Assembly (NCBI RefSeq): GCF_029961185.1
Contig: NZ_JASBQQ010000005.1
Span: 1 to 64,000 of the forward strand
Source of the DNA: Albidovulum aestuarii
GTDB lineage: Bacteria; Pseudomonadota; Alphaproteobacteria; Rhodobacterales; Rhodobacteraceae
Direction: 5' to 3'
DNA length: 64,000 nt
The notes beneath the pieces were generated by a model, which saw nothing but the letters and a program-made list of their open reading frames with translations, ran no database searches and was not told the origin of the DNA. The translations under genes were made by a program, and so were the position numbers. Position 1 is the stretch's first letter. Each line of letters starts with the position of its first letter. Positions 59,869 through 64,000 of the stretch are shown piece after piece.

Positions 59869-60869
59869 GCCTTGTGCGCCGCCAGCGAAGCCACCGAACC
59901 TTTGCCCCCAACGGCCTTTATCGGCGTTTCGTCCTCGATATTGATCAGTTCCTTTTCAATCACCATCGGCCCGCCGCGAACCTGATTGTGGATCGAGGTG
60001 ATGTATTCACCGAGCATCCCGATAAACAGAAGCTGGATCCCCGACAGGAAAAACAACGCCACGATGATCGTCGTCGTGCCGCGCGGCGCATCGCCGATCC
60101 CCATGAACCAGGCAAAGACCGAAAATATCGAAAACAGGATCGAAAAGATCGCGATGCCGAACCCCGCGAAGGTGCAGGCCCGCATCGGCGCGCGGGTGAA
60201 GGCAAAGATCGCGTTCAGCGCCTGATCGATCATGATCATAAGGTTGTGCTTCGACACCCCGCGTTTCCGCGCCTTCCACGTATAAGGGATGATCACCCGC
60301 TTGAACCCGACCGAGGCGATGATGCCGCGGATATAGGGGTAGTGGTCATTGTGGCTCAGTACCGCCTTCAGCACCTTGCGGTCGATCAGCTGGAACTCAC
60401 CGACATCCGGTGAAAGTTCAAAATCCGACAGCGCATTGACGATACGGTAAAAGGCCTTGCGCGCGGTGCGCAGGAAAAAGCCCTCTTCCCGGGTCGAGCG
60501 CGCGCCCGCCACGACGTCATAGCCGCTTTCCCACAGCTTCACGAATTCCGGGATATGTTCCGGCGGGTCCTGCAGATCGACCGGCAGGATGCAGACGGTC
60601 GCATCGCCGGTACAGTGCCGCAGCCCGTTGAACGATGACCGGAAGACCCCGAAATTGCGGGCGTTCACCACGACCTTGACACAAGGATCCTTGGCCGCAA
60701 TGTCGCGCAGGATGTCGACTGTCCGGTCGGACGAACAGTTGTCGACGAAGATATGTTCGCGTTCGTATCCGGGCAGTTCGCGGTCGAAGATCGCCTTGAC
60801 CGTCTCGTAGCAGGTCTCGACATTGTCTTCCTCGTTGAAACACGGGGACATGATGGAGATCTTTTTCAT
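59865..60869 (-). CDS. GT2 polyprenyl-phosphate glycosyltransferase (second)
   Basis: A 334-aa protein. It opens with ISIMSPCFNEEDNVETCY, then has VDNCSSDRT and the ILPVDLQDPPE motif of the DPM/GtrB type. Two C-terminal helices are at about 230-300. It lacks the more common Asp-x-Asp (VDL in place of the DAD of the other copy). The ATG at 60869 is preferred over the adjacent GTG at 60872. First gene of a likely five-gene operon (GT2, GT-C, GT-C, two arylsulfotransferase-like). It differs from the 49981 enzyme throughout, so it probably uses another sugar. Confidence 0.9.
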   Translation of the reverse strand: MKKISIMSPCFNEEDNVETCYETVKAIFDRELPGYEREHIFVDNCSSDRTVDILRDIAAKDPCVKVVVNARNFGVFRSSFNGLRHCTGDATVCILPVDLQDPPEHIPEFVKLWESGYDVVAGARSTREEGFFLRTARKAFYRIVNALSDFELSPDVGEFQLIDRKVLKAVLSHNDHYPYIRGIIASVGFKRVIIPYTWKARKRGVSKHNLMIMIDQALNAIFAFTRAPMRACTFAGFGIAIFSILFSIFSVFAWFMGIGDAPRGTTTIIVALFFLSGIQLLFIGMLGEYITSIHNQVRGGPMVIEKELINIEDETPIKAVGGKGSVASLAAHKA

Positions 60870-61194
60870 CACTCAACTACCATTTCTTGCGCGCAGACGT
60901 TTGGGATGGCAGCCATTGACGTTGCGGCAATCCTGACTCGAAGTCGTAGCACTTTCCTGTAACGAGCTAAAGCAACAGCGAAATCCACTGTGCTTCGACT
61001 TTAGCAACGGCGCGCAATCCCGAAAATGGTGGGATTGCAGACTTATTGTTCTGATTTGGTAAACAATGAATCCAGCGAGCGCAGACCGGCACCACCCACT
61101 CGGCGTGTTCGCATTTGGCAATGTTTGCTTCGTAATGCGGTAAATGTGGCCTCCACCAACGGCTATAGTCGGTGAAATCCCAGGAGGACCCCCG
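60870..61194. promoter_or_regulatory. Divergent region, glycan operon and carnitine operon
   Basis: 325 bases without a gene. It must hold promoters for the GT2 operon (minus) and the BKACE operon (plus). It contains a perfect 8-bp inverted repeat (61014-61038) and, at its right end, an AGGAGG ribosome site (61182-61187) before the ATG at 61195. Confidence 0.45.
61014..61038. promoter_or_regulatory. Inverted repeat GCAATCCC-9-GGGATTGC
   Basis: A perfect 8-bp inverted repeat with a 9-base spacer (GAAAATGGT), 156 bases before the BKACE start and 145 before the GT2 start. No T-run follows on either strand, so an operator is more likely than a terminator. The cognate regulator is not in the window. 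Confidence 0.4.
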
Positions 61195-62109
61195 ATGCCG
61201 CTTACCATGAACAAAGACGTCTTCATCACCTGCGCCGTGACCGGATCGGGCGGCACCCAGGACCGCAGCCCGCATGTGCCGCGCTCGCCCCAGCAGATCG
61301 CCGAAAGCGCGATCGATGCCGCCAAGGCGGGTGCTGCCATCGTGCATTGCCATGTGCGCGATCCCGAAACCGGCAAGCCCTCGCGCGACCCGAAGCTCTA
61401 CCGCGAAGTGACCGAGCGTATCCGCGACGCCTCGGTCGATGCGGTCCTGAACCTCACCGCCGGGATGGGCGGTGACATGGTCTTCGGCCCGGTCGAAAGC
61501 CCGCTGCCCCTGCAGGCAGGGACCGATATGGGCGGCGCGACGAACCGGATGGAGCATGTCGCCGACTGCCTGCCCGAGATCTGCACGCTCGACTGCGGCA
61601 CGATGAATTTTGCCGAGGCCGATTATGTGATGACAAACACGCCCGGCATGCTCAGGGCGATGGGCCAGATGATGACCGATCTGGGGGTGTGCCCGGAGAT
61701 CGAGGCTTTCGATACCGGCCATCTCTGGTTCGCCAAGGAACTGGTGAAGGAGGGCGTGTTAAAAAGCCCGGCGCTGGTGCAGCTCTGCATGGGCGTGCCC
61801 TGGGGTGCGCCCAATGACCTCAACACCTTCATGGCGATGGTCAACAACGTGCCGTCAGACTGGAACTGGTCGGCCTTCTCGCTCGGCCGCGATCAAATGC
61901 CCTATGTCGCGGCCTCCGTTCTGGCGGGCGGCAACGTCCGGGTGGGGCTGGAGGACAATCTCTGGCTCGGCAAGGGACAACTGGCCACCAACGCCCAGCT
62001 CGTCGAACGCGCGGTGACGATCATCGAGAATATGGGCGCGCGGGTGATCGGACCGGATGAGGTGCGGGTGAAGCTTGGTCTGACAAAGCGGGCGCCAAGG
62101 GCGCGTTAA
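61195..62109 (+). CDS. BKACE-family beta-keto acid cleavage enzyme, likely 3-dehydrocarnitine cleavage (CdhC-like)
   Basis: A 304-aa enzyme. VFITCAVTGSGGTQDRSPHVP at the N-terminus and GAAIVHCHVRDPETGKPSRD, with the zinc-binding His pair, are the beta-keto acid cleavage enzyme hallmark. FMAMVNNVPSDWNWSAFSLGR and AGGNVRVGLEDNLWL complete it. It joins a beta-keto acid with acetyl-CoA to give acetoacetate and an acyl-CoA. With a carnitine dehydrogenase next, the substrate should be 3-dehydrocarnitine, giving betainyl-CoA. The ATG at 61195 has AGGAGG upstream. It starts a plus-strand operon. Confidence 0.9.
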   Translation: MPLTMNKDVFITCAVTGSGGTQDRSPHVPRSPQQIAESAIDAAKAGAAIVHCHVRDPETGKPSRDPKLYREVTERIRDASVDAVLNLTAGMGGDMVFGPVESPLPLQAGTDMGGATNRMEHVADCLPEICTLDCGTMNFAEADYVMTNTPGMLRAMGQMMTDLGVCPEIEAFDTGHLWFAKELVKEGVLKSPALVQLCMGVPWGAPNDLNTFMAMVNNVPSDWNWSAFSLGRDQMPYVAASVLAGGNVRVGLEDNLWLGKGQLATNAQLVERAVTIIENMGARVIGPDEVRVKLGLTKRAPRAR

Positions 62110-62200
62110 GCGGACAGTTTGACGGTTCAACTTGCCATACACTTTGCCGACGTTTTGCCGACAGATGGCAGACCGGCCCGAATGAAGGAATGACCATCCC

Positions 62201-63664
62201 ATGACGCGCAAGGCATGTATCATCGGCGGGGGCGTGATCGGCGGCGGCTGGGCCGCCCGGTTCCTCCTGAATGGCTGGAATGTTTCGGTCTTCGACCCGG
62301 ACCCGGAGGCAGAGCGCAAGATCAGTGAAGTGCTGTCCAATGCCCGCCGGTCATTGCCTGCCTTGTCTGACGTGCCGATGCCCGCCGAAGGGCGCTTGAT
62401 CTTCGCTGCCAGCATCACCGAGGCCGTGGAAGGCGCTGATTATATTCAGGAATCCGTCTCCGAACGACTTGATCTGAAACACCGCGTCTTCGCCCAGATC
62501 CAGCAGGCATCACATGGCGTGCCAATCGGCTCCTCCACCTCCGGCTTCAAGCCGTCGGAACTGCAGGAAGGAGCCGCCGACCCATCGACGATCTTCGTCG
62601 CTCACCCCTTCAACCCGGTCTATCTGCTGCCGCTGGCCGAGATCGTACCAAGCGCGAAGTCCGATCAGAAACTCATTGAAAACGCGAAGGAAATCCTGCG
62701 CGAGATCGGCATGTTTCCGCTGCATGTCCGCAAGGAAATCGACGCCCATATCGCCGACCGTTTCCTTGAGGCGGTGTGGCGCGAGGCACTGTGGCTGGTC
62801 AAGGACGGCATCGCCACGACCGAAGAGATCGACGAGGCGATCCGCATGGGCTTTGGCCTGCGCTGGGGCCAGATGGGCCTCTTTGAGACCTACCGCGTGG
62901 CGGGCGGCGAGGCGGGCATGAAGCACTTCATGGCCCAGTTTGGCCCCTGCCTCCAGTGGCCCTGGACGAAACTGACCGATGTACCTGAATTCACGGATGA
63001 ACTGGTCGATCTGATCGCTGGTCAATCTGACGAACAATCGGGGCAATACACGATCCGCGAGTTGGAACGCATCCGCGATTCAAACCTCATCGGCTTCATG
63101 CGGGCGCTCAAGGACCGCAACTGGGGCGCGGGCAAGGTGCTGCTCGATCACGACAAACGCCGCCGCGCCAGCTTCCATGAGACCGGTGAGACGGGTCAGG
63201 GCGCACCGATGGTCATGGCCCACATGCAGGTCCTGCCGGGTTGGATTGACTATAACGGCCATATGACAGAAAGCCGCTATTTGTTCGCTGCTTCAGAGAC
63301 TTCGGATGCGTTCCTGCGGCTCATCGGTGCCGATATGGACTATGTCGCAGCCGGCCACAGCTATTACACCGCCGAAACCCATATCATGCATCTGGGCGAG
63401 GCGAAGCTCGGCGACCGGCTGACCGGGACGATCCAGATCCTGTCCTCGGACGAAAAGCGCATCCACGCCTTCATCCGCATCCAGCGGGGGGGTGAGGTCG
63501 TCGCCAGCCTCGAACAAATGTTCCTGCATGTCGATATGAAGGCCGGCCGCGCCTGTCCGGCGGCCCCCGAGGTGCTGGCAAAACTTGTCCCCATCGCCGA
63601 GGCCCACAAGACGCTGCCACGCCCCGAAGCGGCGGGCCGTTACACAGGCGAGCGCCGGAAATGA
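62201..63664 (+). CDS. L-carnitine 3-dehydrogenase fused to a betainyl-CoA thioesterase
   Basis: A 487-aa fusion. Residues about 1-315 are a 3-hydroxyacyl-CoA-type dehydrogenase: ACIIGGGVIGGGWAARFL (NAD site), VAHPFNPVYLLPLAEIV and an Asp/Glu set near EEIDEAIRMGFGLRWGQMG. Residues about 335-480 are a hotdog thioesterase (VLPGWIDYNGHMTESRYLFA, with the catalytic Asp/Asn and His). Fused carnitine dehydrogenase-thioesterases are known in alphaproteobacteria, where they oxidise carnitine and release glycine betaine from betainyl-CoA. The stop overlaps the next gene by 4 bases. Together with the BKACE enzyme this makes the three core steps of carnitine breakdown. Confidence 0.9.
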   Translation: MTRKACIIGGGVIGGGWAARFLLNGWNVSVFDPDPEAERKISEVLSNARRSLPALSDVPMPAEGRLIFAASITEAVEGADYIQESVSERLDLKHRVFAQIQQASHGVPIGSSTSGFKPSELQEGAADPSTIFVAHPFNPVYLLPLAEIVPSAKSDQKLIENAKEILREIGMFPLHVRKEIDAHIADRFLEAVWREALWLVKDGIATTEEIDEAIRMGFGLRWGQMGLFETYRVAGGEAGMKHFMAQFGPCLQWPWTKLTDVPEFTDELVDLIAGQSDEQSGQYTIRELERIRDSNLIGFMRALKDRNWGAGKVLLDHDKRRRASFHETGETGQGAPMVMAHMQVLPGWIDYNGHMTESRYLFAASETSDAFLRLIGADMDYVAAGHSYYTAETHIMHLGEAKLGDRLTGTIQILSSDEKRIHAFIRIQRGGEVVASLEQMFLHVDMKAGRACPAAPEVLAKLVPIAEAHKTLPRPEAAGRYTGERRK

Positions 63665-64000
63665 GCCGGCGCGTCCTTATCACCGCCGGTGCGAATGGTA
63701 TCGGCCTCGTCATGGCGAAGGCTTTCGCCGAGACGGGGGCGGAAGTTTGGGTGACGGATGTTGACCCTGCCGCAATCAAGGCCGTGCCAGAAGGTATCCG
63801 TGCCTCTCGCATCAATGCCTCGGATGAACAGGAGATGGCTGCTTTCTTCAACGAAGTAAATAAAGTATGGGGCGGAATTGACGTGCTCTGCGCCAATGCC
63901 GGAATCAAGGGGCCGACCGCTTCGGTCGAGGACATGCCGCTCCGCGAATGGCGAGACTGCATCGCGGTCAATCTTGACGGTGCGATGCTGGCCGCGAAAT
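63661..64000 (+). CDS. SDR-family oxidoreductase (5' part, cut by window end)
   Basis: The first 113 residues of a classical short-chain dehydrogenase. VLITAGANGIGLVMAKAFAE is the TGxxxGIG-type NAD site, with TAG in place of the first Thr-Gly, and VLCANAGIKGP is the NAG motif. The catalytic Ser, Tyr and Lys lie beyond the window. The start (ATG) overlaps the fusion gene stop by 4 bases, so it belongs to the carnitine operon. Its reaction there is unknown and may concern a downstream betaine or sarcosine step. Confidence 0.85.
   Translation, partial: MSRRVLITAGANGIGLVMAKAFAETGAEVWVTDVDPAAIKAVPEGIRASRINASDEQEMAAFFNEVNKVWGGIDVLCANAGIKGPTASVEDMPLREWRDCIAVNLDGAMLAAK

Noticed and set aside
1-64000. 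CRISPR arrays, rRNA or tRNA genes, phage structural genes
   Set aside because: No regularly spaced repeats, no RNA gene signatures and no phage genes were seen on either strand by eye; a covariance-model search was not possible.

Overview
The window looks like the chromosome or a chromid of a GC-rich alphaproteobacterium, most likely a Rhodobacteraceae-type marine or soil bacterium. This rests on the IS6/IS1182/IS110-type insertion sequences, the fused carnitine dehydrogenase-thioesterase beside a BKACE enzyme, and the CcdA, GtrA and UbiA glycan genes. It is inferred from gene content, not from a marker gene. No rRNA, tRNA or CRISPR array was seen.

Layout. 1-5 kb: a truncated IS1182 transposase, a DUF389 membrane protein, an IS110 tail, then an outer-membrane barrel, a small exported DUF2541-like protein and a two-helix K+ channel. 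5.1-8.0 kb: a nest of three IS6-type copies (one intact, one with a W53-to-stop mutation, one half element) enclosing the 3' end of a type ISP restriction-modification gene and a small unknown gene. 8.1-14.2 kb: a six-gene sugar operon (binding protein, two permeases, SIS isomerase, PfkB kinase, ATPase). 14.3-20.8 kb: a polysaccharide locus with a 3D-domain-like lipoprotein, a GH18-like/deacetylase/GT2 fusion and a divergent Tat-exported DUF3131 protein, closed by a deleted IS6 copy.

21.7-39.0 kb is the most unusual part. A minus-strand operon begins with a zinc-ribbon/class III cyclase/AAA/TPR protein and continues with an acetoacetate-decarboxylase-like protein, a sugar-dehydrogenase small subunit, an FAD/Fe-S GMC oxidoreductase and a VioB-type ferritin-like protein. 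Next to it lie four small membrane proteins with cyclic-nucleotide-binding (CNB) domains, a SulP transporter with STAS and CNB domains, a FecR protein and a CHASE2 adenylate cyclase. Two predicted cyclases and five CNB proteins within 13 kb suggest a local second-messenger circuit acting at the membrane. Three of the CNB domains have Ala in place of the phosphate-binding Arg. A decayed IS6 copy at 39.5 kb closes this module.

39.9-60.9 kb is a thiol-redox and surface-glycan region: CcdA, nucleotide-sugar genes (RfbF, C-methyltransferase, two epimerases), two GtrA proteins, a PepSY protein, an Rv3806c/NoeC-like UbiA enzyme, two dolichol-phosphate-type GT2 enzymes, a UGM-like flavoprotein, three GT-C-like membrane proteins and two tandem membrane-anchored arylsulfotransferase-like proteins. 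Together they suggest polyprenyl-phosphate-linked sugar assembly and export. 61.2-64.0 kb begins a carnitine degradation operon (BKACE, carnitine dehydrogenase-thioesterase fusion, SDR) that runs off the window.

All five IS6 copies point the same way and sit at the borders of functional modules. This suggests the left 40 kb was assembled by successive IS6-mediated events.
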